Assembly (NCBI GenBank): GCA_029261235.1
Contig: JAJDBS010000250.1
Location: forward strand, 1-55,666
DNA from: Nitrospirales bacterium
Lineage (GTDB): Bacteria > Nitrospirota > Nitrospiria > Nitrospirales > UBA8639
Length of the DNA: 55,666 nucleotides
Reading direction: 5' to 3'
This document shows positions 8,559 to 18,425 of the stretch, piece after piece (within the stretch, counting starts at the first letter, position 1; every line of letters starts with the position of its first letter). The notes under the pieces were generated by a model. The model was not told where the DNA came from, searched no databases, and saw only the letters and a list, made by a program, of their open reading frames with translations. Made by a program: the position numbers and the translations under genes.

Positions 8559-11500
8559 GTGAAACATCCCCTATCCCATAATAAAACCAGCGTAAAAGCC
8601 ATTGTCTGGATGATTATCCTCACCCATCTTTTCTGGTCTCAAGTCCTTCTGGCCCAAGGACTCGGATCGGTCGCGCTCGTCTCCAATGTGACGGGAAAGG
8701 CAACGCTCTACCATGAAGGGCAAACGTATCTACCTGAGGATGCCCGCTTTAAAGGCCCCGTCGTGCTTGGGGATCGTATCCAAACCGGCGCCCAATCGAT
8801 GGTGGCCATGCTCGTGGGGAATGATGCCTTAGTCTCCCTTAAAGAATTCTCCGAAATGCGGGTCACGGAAGAGCCTGGCTTTGACCAAGTCATTCATGTC
8901 ACGACCGGTCAGGTGTGCATTGCAACGAAACGAGACGGCGCCCCCATTAAGCTCGAAGTCCCGGGAGCCACGGTCACGGTGAATCCTGGCTCCATGGCGA
9001 GTATTCAAGTCGGCGGATCTGACGCCAGGCAAGGACCAACTCAAACAGCCGACGCGCCCGACTATATCCATAAAACAGCCCTGGGCCAGCCGGAAACCCT
9101 TATCAACGACTCAGACCGGGGAACGGGAAAAATAACGGTACAGCTCAAGGAAGGAAGTGCCTCACTCGTGAGTCACATTGTGGGGAAGGCACCGGTCCTC
9201 CTGGCGGCCAAACAAGGCGTGGAAGTGGTAGGGGGCATCATCAGTCCGCCCTTTGAAAGCAAAGCATTATATTGCCAGGTCCAAGACCTGCAAGACGATC
9301 CGCAACATACTGCCATTCCAGAAGAAATGAAGGATGAAATAAAAAACGGGCAGCAGACTCAAGCGACACAATTAGTCAAACTTTTGTCAGAACCAGCAGC
9401 AAGTCAAACCGAGACTCCAACTTCGGTAACTACAGGGACCGATGAGGTACCTATTATTCCAACTATCGATATTTCTGGGAATAATGAAATTCCCACAGCC
9501 AATCCTGGCGATCCTCTCATCCAGGTCGGCAACAGTCTGATTGATATCACGACTCCATTCCTTCTGGCTTCCCCCAGTCAATCTACATTGGATGGCCCCC
9601 CATTCCAGTTAAATTTAACTGGTTTTTCGGGAAGCACAAGCGAGATTAATCCGGCACAAGCTCTGGAAGGCTTCTCGCCCCAGGTCGCATCTCAATTGTT
9701 GGCTGCCTTCCGAAATCCCAATAATCCCGATGCCTTATTGGCAGGTCTTCGGGTTCAAAGCAGTACCACAGGAGGTCCGGCCACCGTGTTTGGTGGCTTA
9801 CGGTTATTGAACTCCCAAGTCCAAGCACCCACCGAGTTCATTCAAATTGGACAAACAGGAAATTCCCAAATAACTGAAGTCGAATTATCTGGAGCCTTAT
9901 TGAATTTAGAAAACAGCACTTTTTCTGCAGAAAATACCCTCATTGCCCTTCGCAATGGACAGCTTGATGCACGGGCTTCATCTCAACCCTTGGTCCAGAT
10001 TTCCGGACAAAATAGTAATTTGACTCTTTTAGACGGTGCCTCTTTCTTGACGACAAACCCATCGATGTTGATGAGCCCGAGTGGAGTCTTGTCTCTGACA
10101 AATGGGGCAACAAGTACGATTGCCGACGCATTGATTGACCTAGATGGAAGTATGTTGGATGCAACAGGTGGCCAACAAGCATTGGTGACCGTCACAAATG
10201 GCAGCCAATTAACCGTTGGAGGAAATCTCATTTCTGCAAAGAACGGGAGCTCACTCATAGCTCCAGGTGGGGTTCTGTCGCTCAATGGAGGACAGGCGAA
10301 CATTCAAGATGACTTCATGGCCCTAAACGCTTCCGATGTTCAAATCAGTAATGGAGCAATCACGGCCACCAATAATTCAGAAATCAACATTGATGGATAC
10401 CTATTCGCACTAAGCAATGGGAATAGCGTGACAACCACTGGGAGTCCGCTGTTAACGCTGGCATCTAGTACCTTCAAAGCCGGAGGTCTCTTCAAGGTGA
10501 CCAATCAAGATGTGCCCACAACCCTACTCAGTAGCCTGGTCGACGCCGATGCGACTAGCACCGTGACCCTCACCGAAGCCGTCGTCAAAGTCGAGAACAC
10601 GCCCGGCGTCACCCTCGCCTCCCTAAACCCCTTGTTAGGCTTTACGGCCCCCGTGGCGCTCTTGGCCGAAGACAGTGCCGTGACCGTGAGTGACTATCTC
10701 GCCACCAACACCGCAGCCTCGCTCCCCCTCGTGCGGCTGCTGGGCAGTGACTTAGCGGCCTTAGGTTTGCTCAAGGTAACGACACCCGGGGCGCTATCTG
10801 CAGGGCTCCTCGCGAACCTCGTCGATGCCGATGCGGCTAGCACCGTGACCCTCACCGAAGCCGTCGTGAAGGTGGAAGGTACGAATGTGAGGATCTTGGG
10901 CGGACTCCCCACCAAGCAACAAGGAGCCCCTTTTGGCCTCCTCGCCGAAGATAGTGCGGTCGAGGTGACGCTCATGACTCCCGACACTGCAGGGGTCATT
11001 GATGATGTGCGGTTAGTGGGTAGTACCCTGACCGCCTTGGTGCAATGGGAATTCAATTCGTCCTTCGTCAATAGGGCAATCGACCTCAACGAGTTAGAGA
11101 CCTATAACCCCTTTGGGACCAATGTCGTGGAAGAAGGAACAAGCGAGGTAGTGACGAATATTTCTGGAGTCGAGTTGAGCGGGTCCCAGGGCATCCGATT
11201 GTTGGGGGTCCAGAACTTTTTAGTGGGCAATTTGGTCAATATTACGAAGGTAGACGTTGCCGATGCGAGTACCGTGACGCTGGGTGTTGGGGATCTAATT
11301 GCAGCCGACACTACGGCCGTTCAGACCTTTGAGCAAGTCCAGGCGCGTGGGGGGAGTGCGGTGACCATTCCCGGGTATGTGGCCGCCGTGGCCAACGGGG
11401 GCACCGTGACCCTGACCCAAGCACCAATTGAATTGAAAGACAGCACCTTGACCGCCCATGGCTTGCTCCGAGTCAGCGGCCAGACGACCCTGCCGACGTC

Positions 11501-14500
11501 ACTATTCGACCAATTGGTGAAAGCAGATGCCACGAGCACGGTCGCTCTTTCGGAAGCTGTGGTGAAGCTCGAAAATTCGCAGGTGACATTCGTGGATACC
11601 CTCCCAGCCCGTCAGCTGAGAGCCCCTCTGGGCCTGCTAGCAGAGACCAGTACCATTCAACTCTTTACCGATGATGAAACGGTCTTTCTTAATGACCTCC
11701 AGTTAATCGGAAGTCAATTATTTGTCCATGGCAATGGTGATGGCGTGTGGAAAATTACGAAACCGAGGTTGGCCAATTTGCAAAATCCTGACGCAGCAGA
11801 CACCACAGGCTTCCCAACCATTACATTAGGCAACAATGTGCTGCAAGATTCGACCAGCTTGATCCAGGCCGTCGCCAGCGGCCCGATTTTAGTGCACGTC
11901 CTGAACACCGGAGCGGGCGTGGTCGAATTAGTGAGCGTCTCCGAATTTCTGCAGGACAAGTTGCCAGATATTCTCGGACTCGAAGTAGAAAATAGTACAG
12001 TGCGTTTGAATGATGCAGATAATTCTTCTGAAGGTCTCATCGAAGCGAATGGGACGGCCGTGAAAGTGATCAACCAGATAGAAGTCCGTGAAGGCAGCAC
12101 GGTGCAAGTACCGGGGTATATCGCAGCAGTGTCCAACGGAGGCACCCTGAGCGTCAACCAACCCCCGATAGCCCTAGAAGATAGTACGCTGACAGCCCAA
12201 GGATTCCTTAAAGTTGGGAGCAACATTTCAGTTTCGGTAAATGGTATTTCACAATTCATCTCGCTAGATGATACAAGCTCAGTAAACATTCAAAATTCCT
12301 TAGTACGGGTGGAAGGGGGAAGCACATTGACCAGCTTAGGAACATTCGTAGATGACGCAAGCATCGATGTATCCAAACTATCTTTGACAAATACCAACCC
12401 TCTTTTATTAGTTGATGGTGGAAGTACCAGTAATATTAACGGCCACTTGGTTTCACTCAATACTCAAAGCTTGAACACTCCCGGCGGGGTTTTCACTATC
12501 AATGCCAGTGACGTCACGGTTGCTGAGGAAGTATTAGCTATACTTAGTGCCAATGCGGCACTCACCGGCGGCGATACACCTTTGGTCTCAGTGGTGAATG
12601 GCAGCACCCTCGAAAGCGGCGGACGCTTCCTAAATCTACAATCTGGAGGGCAAGTTACTGCTCCGGGCGGCGTGTTACTGGTGGAAGAGCACGTAATCAA
12701 CCGGACCGATCAGCTCCTCTTCCTCATTGGCCCCAATACTACTCTTACGGGAGGACTCACTCCCTTGGTATCGGTACTCAACGGCAGCATTCTCGACGTA
12801 GGCCGCGACGCCACCAATGGCTTTGGTCGATTTTTAGATATCCAATCAGGCAGTCAAGTCACTGCTCCAGGTGGCGTCCTCACGGTCAGAGAGGGTAGCG
12901 CGGTACATGTAACTGATGAGGTGCTCTTCCTTATTGATGTCAACGCTTCACTCACTGGCGGAAATGTGCCATTAGTGTCCGTCGTTGATGGTGGCACCCT
13001 CGAAAGTGGTGGGCGCTTCCTTGATCTTCAATCTGGAGGCCAAGTGACCACTCCAGGAGGCCTGTTGTTGGTGGAAGAGCAGGTGGTCAACCGAAACGAT
13101 CAGCTTCTTTTTCTCATTGACCCCAATACCACTCTCACCGGGGGGACCACCCCCTTAGTATCCGTTCTCAACGGTAGTTCACTCGATGTGGGTCGTGACG
13201 CCACCGATGGCTTTGGTCGATTTTTGGATATCCAATCAGGCAGCCAAGTCACTGCTCCGGGTGGCGTCCTGACAGTCAGAGAGGGTGGCGCGGTACATGT
13301 AACCGATGAGGTGCTCTTCCTTATTGATGCCAACGCTTCACTCACTGGCGGAAATGTCCCATTAGTGTCTGTTGTAGATGGCGGGATGCTTGAGAGTGGC
13401 GGAAGGTTTCTAGACTTACAATCCGGTGGGAAGATTACAGCGCCCGGCGGACTGTTGACGGTTAATGCAAGTGGAGTCACTGTGGACAATGGATTTCTTA
13501 ACCTTTTTGCGGACGATGTAACCTTGGTCGGCAAAGCGGTGCCCTTAGTATCAGTCTTGAATGGAGGGGATTTAGATGTAGGGCACAATGCCGCTCTTAC
13601 CTTCGGCCAGTTCTCAAGCATCCAGTCTGGAAGCCTTCTGGAGGCTCCCGGTGGAATATTGAATATCAATGCTAGTACCGTAAGAGTATCAGATATTCTT
13701 ATTTCAGTTTCCGAAGTAATGCGTGGAAGCACCATCCTTCCTGGAAATGCAGACCTCATTGGAGGAAATGCCCCATTAGTTTCAGTTCTAAATGGAAGTA
13801 CTCTAGAAATTGGACGTGATACTGAGAGAATAAGTGGCCACCTCCTTTTGGTGGGTGGAGAAAATGCCCACGTGGAGGCTCCAGGTGGTGTTCTGACCGT
13901 AAATGCGAGCTCGGTGTTGATTACCAATGAGCTTGATACCTTTGGTCTTCAGGGGATTGGGGTCGGTGGGACAGTGATCGGAGGACCGAACCCATTAATA
14001 TCCGTTCTCAATGGAAGTACGTTAGAAATTGGAGATCAAGCAACTAATACAGGGGAACTTCTGCGCATCAGCAGTAGTGGGCAGGTCACGGCTCCAGGTG
14101 GAGTATTGACGGTTGATGGGAGTAGGGTTTCAGTCCCTGGTGATGTTCTTAGAATTTTTCATAACACTAGACAGCCTGGTCCAACATCTCTCACCGGTGG
14201 CAACTTACCATTAGTGTCGATCCTAAATGGAGCCAGGCTTGATGCTAGAGGAAATCTTTTAGATAGTTCCTTCCTAGATGTTGAAGAAAAATTTATTAGG
14301 AGCAACGGATACCTTGCCCAGATTGCTCAAAACAGTTCTCTGATCCTTGGTGGCAAGCCTGTAGAGTTAATTTCCTCAAATCTGGCACTGGGTGGGCTAT
14401 TCCAATTCAGTGCTCACACCGAGAACAATTTGATTCCAAGAGGACCTTGGATTTTCATTAATCCCAATGAAAACTCGGAAAGTTCAGTGACATTCACTAA

Positions 14501-16877
14501 CGCCTTGGTTCGGATTGATCAACAGAGCGATTTAGACTGGACAAGTCTTTTTGGCAATAATGAAGGGGATAACGGTCACCCAACGTTTTTTGAACTTGTG
14601 ACCAACGATTTCTCAAAAATAACGACTAATGGCCCCTTATTCCACATCGATGACAGCACAGTAGAACTCAGCGTGTTTCAGTTCCCCAACGGAACCACTA
14701 ATATTCCTGGTGGTATTTTACGGGCTTCTGGAGGTGCCACCATTCCCGTGGAAACTGATTTCATTCGTCTCGTGGCTGGCCAAACAGCCAGTGGAGGAAA
14801 GGCGCCTGTGATCGACATTACCCAAGAAAGTGTGTTGACTATTAAAGGTGATTTTCTTTCTCTTGATGGAGCAAGTCTATCTTCAACAAGTACCTTAGTA
14901 TCAGCTAATAATGGAATGTTGGAGCTTATTGGGGGAATGGACAGTGAGCAAGAATTAATTAACCAACGCTTGATTGCATTAAACGAAAATATCGAGAGTG
15001 ATTCCGAAGGTCCTAGAGCAACTCCAAGCATGTTAACGATTAATGAAGGCGGTGTCCTTAGTCTTAACAATGAAAGTAACGCCGAAATTCAAGGGCCTCT
15101 AATTTCTATAGGTAGTCGGGGAGTAACAGATGGCCTCGGTGCAAGGCTATCAGCCTCGACAACACTCGTGGAAGTCAATCAAGAAAGCTCCCTTAGGGTA
15201 TTTTCTCCTTCGGCTACCCCTTCGCTTCTAACGTTATTAGATACTTCTCTTTTGACCAGATTGTTTCCAACCGACGACGATCTACCTCAAACTTTCACTT
15301 CTCCTAAAAATTCAGTGGATGTTTCGGAAGGAGGCCTCCTTAGAGTTACCCAAACTAGTACTGTCGATCTCTCTAGACTAGTAAACGACAAGACTCCCTT
15401 TCAGGGGGTTGTGCTCACCATTTTTGGGTCAGGGAAGGTGACCACATCTGACACATTAGTTCAGATTAGCGACCACAGTACCTTGGATGCAGGCGCATTG
15501 ATCTCCTCGACATTATTTTTTTCACCTACTATTGATGTCGAATTAAGTGGCATACTATCTCCCTCGATTACCAGTACAAGTGGAGGAATCCTTTCGCTCT
15601 CTGGTGAAAGTACTGCCACTTTTGGAATCGGAGTTCTCCAGATAGGGAGCAAAATTGATCTTGGGGCCACCGCAATAGCAAGTGACGATAGCAACATCCA
15701 AGCAGTAGGGGGATTTGTTCTTAGGGCTCTACAAGGGAGAGATCTATTGATCCCTAGTCAATTGACAATTAGTAATGGCGGGCTCCTTTCCCTTAAAAAT
15801 AATAGTGACGCGCGCTTTTTGGGAAATGGAAATCTAGTTACACTAGACGGAAGCATCTTATCTGCAACTAATACCCTTATTTCGGTTGATGCTAGTTTTC
15901 TAGATATTGAAAAAAGTGCCTTTATCCTTGAGTCCAGCTCACGTCAAATTGGGGAAAATGGACTAGAACTTCTCCCTGCTACCGTAAAAATTTCTGATGG
16001 TGGATTTCTTCATATCCTAAATTCTCGAGGATCTTTAGTTGACGGTTTTCCGGGTGTGAGAATTGAAGGAAATGTCCTGAGTGTAAATCAAGAATCTGAA
16101 TTTTTGGAAAACGATACTACAACCATAGAATCTCATAATACCTTAGTGACAGTAGATGACAGTACTTTAACCGTGGGGAATACGGTGTTTGACGTGCGAA
16201 ATGCCACAGGATTTACTGACGATGGGGGAAACTTGTTGGAGGGAGTGCGGGTAACCAATGGCGGAGTCCTCACGCTTTCCAATGGAAGTCAATTTGGCGG
16301 GGGGGTGGACGGGAAGCTCCTTAATGCCACCAGTCCATTGTTAGTCATGTTGAATAGTACCATGGCCACAGGCCTTGGATTTTTGGATGTCAATGGGGGA
16401 TCCACCCTAACTGCAGATATACCCAGGGATGCTTTTGTTTCTTTAGATGCTAGTGCATTAACGATTCGGAATGGTTCATTAATCAATGTTGCTGGCAAGG
16501 AAAGCTCGTTGTTCATTAATGGTCCTCTTGTATCCTTAGCTAACAATAGTGCTCTTAATATCCAATCTGGGGCTTTAGTTTCAGTGAGTGCTGGTGGGGC
16601 ATTTTCTCTTTTTGGACCCATTGCTAGTTTTGCGGGAGGTGGAAATACCCTTCAGCTCAATAATAATGCCTGTTCAAGTGGTGGATGTTCTGTTCATCCA
16701 GATTTTCCATCTGTACGCATTGCAGGACCAGTCAATTTTACTGAATTGCCAGGATTTAATGCTTTGCCAGGGTTCAATTCAAAAGGTGGCGACAAATTTC
16801 TGGTAGGAAAGGACACCGCTACCTTTATCAATGATGGTGGGACATTGAATCTTCCATTTGGATTAAGTTCAGAATAG
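8559..16877 (+). CDS. Giant exported FecR-domain repeat protein (2772 residues), putative surface beta-helix
   Basis: The chain starts with a signal peptide ending near SQVLLAQG (about residue 33), then a FecR-type domain at about residues 38-235 (VSNVTGKATLYHEGQ, GDRIQTGAQSMVAML, VTVNPGSMASIQVGG). From about residue 320 to the end it is built of short parallel-beta-like repeats with many Gly, Ser, Asn and Thr (LVSVLNGSTLE, APGGVLTV and variants), as in long surface adhesins. Blocks of near-identical longer repeats lie at 10485-11580 and 12591-13440. There is no autotransporter barrel, LPXTG, PEP-CTERM or C-terminal membrane helix; the tail has a CSSGGCS cysteine pair. The GTG at 8559 follows AAGAAGGAG by about seven bases. 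Export probably needs a separate outer-membrane partner, for which the divergent barrel protein is the obvious local candidate. Role in attachment or biofilm is inferred. Confidence 0.85.
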   Translation: MKHPLSHNKTSVKAIVWMIILTHLFWSQVLLAQGLGSVALVSNVTGKATLYHEGQTYLPEDARFKGPVVLGDRIQTGAQSMVAMLVGNDALVSLKEFSEMRVTEEPGFDQVIHVTTGQVCIATKRDGAPIKLEVPGATVTVNPGSMASIQVGGSDARQGPTQTADAPDYIHKTALGQPETLINDSDRGTGKITVQLKEGSASLVSHIVGKAPVLLAAKQGVEVVGGIISPPFESKALYCQVQDLQDDPQHTAIPEEMKDEIKNGQQTQATQLVKLLSEPAASQTETPTSVTTGTDEVPIIPTIDISGNNEIPTANPGDPLIQVGNSLIDITTPFLLASPSQSTLDGPPFQLNLTGFSGSTSEINPAQALEGFSPQVASQLLAAFRNPNNPDALLAGLRVQSSTTGGPATVFGGLRLLNSQVQAPTEFIQIGQTGNSQITEVELSGALLNLENSTFSAENTLIALRNGQLDARASSQPLVQISGQNSNLTLLDGASFLTTNPSMLMSPSGVLSLTNGATSTIADALIDLDGSMLDATGGQQALVTVTNGSQLTVGGNLISAKNGSSLIAPGGVLSLNGGQANIQDDFMALNASDVQISNGAITATNNSEINIDGYLFALSNGNSVTTTGSPLLTLASSTFKAGGLFKVTNQDVPTTLLSSLVDADATSTVTLTEAVVKVENTPGVTLASLNPLLGFTAPVALLAEDSAVTVSDYLATNTAASLPLVRLLGSDLAALGLLKVTTPGALSAGLLANLVDADAASTVTLTEAVVKVEGTNVRILGGLPTKQQGAPFGLLAEDSAVEVTLMTPDTAGVIDDVRLVGSTLTALVQWEFNSSFVNRAIDLNELETYNPFGTNVVEEGTSEVVTNISGVELSGSQGIRLLGVQNFLVGNLVNITKVDVADASTVTLGVGDLIAADTTAVQTFEQVQARGGSAVTIPGYVAAVANGGTVTLTQAPIELKDSTLTAHGLLRVSGQTTLPTSLFDQLVKADATSTVALSEAVVKLENSQVTFVDTLPARQLRAPLGLLAETSTIQLFTDDETVFLNDLQLIGSQLFVHGNGDGVWKITKPRLANLQNPDAADTTGFPTITLGNNVLQDSTSLIQAVASGPILVHVLNTGAGVVELVSVSEFLQDKLPDILGLEVENSTVRLNDADNSSEGLIEANGTAVKVINQIEVREGSTVQVPGYIAAVSNGGTLSVNQPPIALEDSTLTAQGFLKVGSNISVSVNGISQFISLDDTSSVNIQNSLVRVEGGSTLTSLGTFVDDASIDVSKLSLTNTNPLLLVDGGSTSNINGHLVSLNTQSLNTPGGVFTINASDVTVAEEVLAILSANAALTGGDTPLVSVVNGSTLESGGRFLNLQSGGQVTAPGGVLLVEEHVINRTDQLLFLIGPNTTLTGGLTPLVSVLNGSILDVGRDATNGFGRFLDIQSGSQVTAPGGVLTVREGSAVHVTDEVLFLIDVNASLTGGNVPLVSVVDGGTLESGGRFLDLQSGGQVTTPGGLLLVEEQVVNRNDQLLFLIDPNTTLTGGTTPLVSVLNGSSLDVGRDATDGFGRFLDIQSGSQVTAPGGVLTVREGGAVHVTDEVLFLIDANASLTGGNVPLVSVVDGGMLESGGRFLDLQSGGKITAPGGLLTVNASGVTVDNGFLNLFADDVTLVGKAVPLVSVLNGGDLDVGHNAALTFGQFSSIQSGSLLEAPGGILNINASTVRVSDILISVSEVMRGSTILPGNADLIGGNAPLVSVLNGSTLEIGRDTERISGHLLLVGGENAHVEAPGGVLTVNASSVLITNELDTFGLQGIGVGGTVIGGPNPLISVLNGSTLEIGDQATNTGELLRISSSGQVTAPGGVLTVDGSRVSVPGDVLRIFHNTRQPGPTSLTGGNLPLVSILNGARLDARGNLLDSSFLDVEEKFIRSNGYLAQIAQNSSLILGGKPVELISSNLALGGLFQFSAHTENNLIPRGPWIFINPNENSESSVTFTNALVRIDQQSDLDWTSLFGNNEGDNGHPTFFELVTNDFSKITTNGPLFHIDDSTVELSVFQFPNGTTNIPGGILRASGGATIPVETDFIRLVAGQTASGGKAPVIDITQESVLTIKGDFLSLDGASLSSTSTLVSANNGMLELIGGMDSEQELINQRLIALNENIESDSEGPRATPSMLTINEGGVLSLNNESNAEIQGPLISIGSRGVTDGLGARLSASTTLVEVNQESSLRVFSPSATPSLLTLLDTSLLTRLFPTDDDLPQTFTSPKNSVDVSEGGLLRVTQTSTVDLSRLVNDKTPFQGVVLTIFGSGKVTTSDTLVQISDHSTLDAGALISSTLFFSPTIDVELSGILSPSITSTSGGILSLSGESTATFGIGVLQIGSKIDLGATAIASDDSNIQAVGGFVLRALQGRDLLIPSQLTISNGGLLSLKNNSDARFLGNGNLVTLDGSILSATNTLISVDASFLDIEKSAFILESSSRQIGENGLELLPATVKISDGGFLHILNSRGSLVDGFPGVRIEGNVLSVNQESEFLENDTTTIESHNTLVTVDDSTLTVGNTVFDVRNATGFTDDGGNLLEGVRVTNGGVLTLSNGSQFGGGVDGKLLNATSPLLVMLNSTMATGLGFLDVNGGSTLTADIPRDAFVSLDASALTIRNGSLINVAGKESSLFINGPLVSLANNSALNIQSGALVSVSAGGAFSLFGPIASFAGGGNTLQLNNNACSSGGCSVHPDFPSVRIAGPVNFTELPGFNALPGFNSKGGDKFLVGKDTATFINDGGTLNLPFGLSSE
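10485..11580 (+). repeat. Degenerate repeats of about 94 codons within the giant gene
   Basis: Modules beginning GL(F/L)(K/R)V and containing (V/A)DA(D/A)xTVTLTEAVVK start at about 10485, 10764 and 11460. The first two are about 280 bases apart and share long stretches of identical DNA (for example the stretch coding STVTLTEAVVKVE). A larger unit (VPGY(I/V)AAV.NGGT, then LxDSTLTAxG) recurs at about 11360 and 12105. This looks like gene growth by internal duplication. Confidence 0.7.
12591..13450 (+). repeat. Tandem 390-base (130-codon) repeat within the giant gene
   Basis: Two full units, 12591-12980 and 12981-13370, and the start of a third are separated by exactly 390 bases, keeping the reading frame. 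Landmarks such as LESGGRFL(D/N)LQSGG, VNR(T/N)DQLLFLI, LDVGRDAT(N/D)GFGRFLDIQSG and VTDEVLFLID recur in the same order. High nucleotide identity suggests recent duplication or ongoing homogenisation, and makes this stretch vulnerable to assembly collapse. Confidence 0.85.
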
Positions 16878-16987
16878 ATTCTTTTTTTCTTAGACCATAG
16901 GAACTCTTTTTCGCAACTAAAAGCATAAGAAAAACAAAAGTCGTCATCCAGATACTTCGATTATTCTTTTAAAAATAAGGGGGTGTA

Positions 16988-17467
16988 ATGCACACAAAAC
17001 CGCTGATGATCGCTTTGGTTATGATGATAATGAGCTTTGGTTCAGACATTAAAGTTTATGCTGAATCTACACCCACCAAAGATTCGATTGTGCAACATTT
17101 AGAATTTTTGGGGTATCAATGCAAAAAGCTGGATCAAGGCATTAAAGCAACGCATGGGTCTAAGCTTGGCTTTTTATTGATTGTGCTAAAAGATGGATTG
17201 ATGGCGCAATCGGCCTTAGCAGGCACGCCATCGAAATCTGGGCAATCAGACAAGAAGAAGAACAAGAAATTATCTGCGGTGAATGCGTTGAATAAGGAAT
17301 CAACTATTGCGCGGTTTTTTTGGGCAGACTCAGGGGAATTAGTTGTCCGTGCGTCAATTCTTGGAGCCTATGAAAAGGGAAGGTTTTATACCTTTATGGA
17401 AGCCTGGGAAAAAGACGGAGAGGCTATTGGCAATCATATCAAAGCATTGAAGCCTTTCTTAAAATAA
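16988..17467 (+). CDS. Small exported protein, YbjN-like
   Basis: A 159-residue protein with a signal peptide (ends near KVYAES, residue 26). The rest, with VNALNKESTIARFFWADSG, then ELVVRASI and YTFMEAWEKDG, resembles the YbjN/type III chaperone-like fold, where a helix is followed by paired strands and a C-terminal helix. A lysine-rich linker lies near residue 90. An AAGGGGG ribosome site precedes the ATG. It follows the giant gene by 110 bases in the same direction and a strong terminator closes it, so it may be co-expressed. Function is unknown; YbjN similarity is by eye. Confidence 0.7.
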   Translation: MHTKPLMIALVMMIMSFGSDIKVYAESTPTKDSIVQHLEFLGYQCKKLDQGIKATHGSKLGFLLIVLKDGLMAQSALAGTPSKSGQSDKKKNKKLSAVNALNKESTIARFFWADSGELVVRASILGAYEKGRFYTFMEAWEKDGEAIGNHIKALKPFLK

Positions 17468-17521
17468 TTCCCTCGGATGAACGCCACAACGCGACCCCTC
17501 TAAGTCCTTTCTTCATTTCAG

Positions 17522-17552
17522 ATGGGGCCTCGCTCAGAGGCCCCATTCTTTT
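17522..17552 (+). terminator. Strong Rho-independent terminator
   Basis: A ten-base stem (ATGGGGCCTC pairing with GAGGCCCCAT) closes a five-base loop, GCTCA, and is followed by a T-rich tail ending at 17552. It lies 55 bases after the YbjN-like gene and ends the giant-gene transcription unit. Confidence 0.9.
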
Positions 17553-17936
17553 CACAAACGCGATCTCGCCCTGCTCAGTATTTTCTGGCCTCCTTTATAC
17601 TCCTGCTTGAATTCACCCGCATCCCCTTAAGGGCCGATAAACTCATGAGGAGCAACCTCCCCAGCACAAGTCAGAGCAGACCTCTTCACATTTCTTGATA
17701 GCGTCCTTTGTGCCATCCAGTTCAACTCTTGTCCTTTCATTCTACACCCTGGACCTTTTGACAATCTCCAATGATCACATTAGCGGTTTTAGAACAATGT
17801 CGTTCAATAGTACGGAAAGGATAAACGTTCCCCTCTTAACCATTTTCTAAAATTTCTTAAGGTAGAGTGCCGTTGATAGATGTTTCTGCTTCGATGAAGT
17901 TTCCTTGTTTAATATTCTCGATTTCCTGTCCGATCT
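17553..17936. other. Intergenic region without recognisable gene
   Basis: About 385 bases between the terminator and a small lipoprotein gene. It has stops in all frames and no clear promoter pair; a TTGACA at 17758 lacks a good -10 partner. I see nothing further in it. Confidence 0.4.
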
Positions 17937-18374
17937 GTGTTCCATACCTCATTTAGATTGAGTGGTTTGGAGCCCAACGTGTTTACTCTATTCCCATTGA
18001 CAATTTTCAGAATATTTTTCTCAAAGCAAAAAATTGGCTTTTCGCTTTGCAATCCATGGATCCTCGCAGTCGTGTTGATGGGACTGGTTTTCGGAGGGTG
18101 TGGACTGTCGGGACCCTATCGCGAAGATCATCACCTCACCAACTTGCATGTGGTGTTTCTCGATCAGCCCAGTCTTCATCAAGAATGGCAAGCTCGCACT
18201 GGAACACCCGGGATAGCATTTGTGGCCTTTCAAGGCCAAGACTTTCCGTCCGTTAAAACGCTGCATGGATTTTATGATTTTTCCTCACAAACGCTCTATT
18301 GTCCTAAATGGAACTTTGAAGTGTGCGGGCATGAATTGCATCACGCCGTGCTCGGTCATTTCCACAATCCCTAG
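17937..18374 (+). CDS. Small lipoprotein with an HExxH metallopeptidase-like motif
   Basis: A frame of 145 codons opening with GTG. A hydrophobic signal (WILAVVLMGLVFGGC) ends in a lipobox cysteine at residue 55, so the true start is probably downstream of 17937 or the n-region is unusually long. The C-terminal end is CGHELHHAVLGHFHNP, with HELHH at residues 132-136 and two more histidines. HExxH is the zinc site of many metallopeptidases, but the protein stops nine residues later, leaving no room for a downstream third ligand other than those histidines. Two cysteines (in YCPKWNFEVC) flank the site. It faces the caspase lipoprotein gene tail to tail. Family unknown. Confidence 0.6.
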   Translation: MFHTSFRLSGLEPNVFTLFPLTIFRIFFSKQKIGFSLCNPWILAVVLMGLVFGGCGLSGPYREDHHLTNLHVVFLDQPSLHQEWQARTGTPGIAFVAFQGQDFPSVKTLHGFYDFSSQTLYCPKWNFEVCGHELHHAVLGHFHNP

Positions 18375-18425
18375 TCAGCTGATCGCAGCTCATCATTTCT
18401 CAGGCACCGACCACAAACTCCAAAC

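Noticed and set aside
12591-13450. Regular repeats suggestive of a CRISPR array
   Set aside because: Units are 390 bases, in frame and protein coding; no short identical repeats with unique spacers exist.
8559-16877. Classical autotransporter or two-partner secretion exoprotein
   Set aside because: No C-terminal barrel and no recognisable TPS domain after the signal peptide; a FecR-type domain is there instead.
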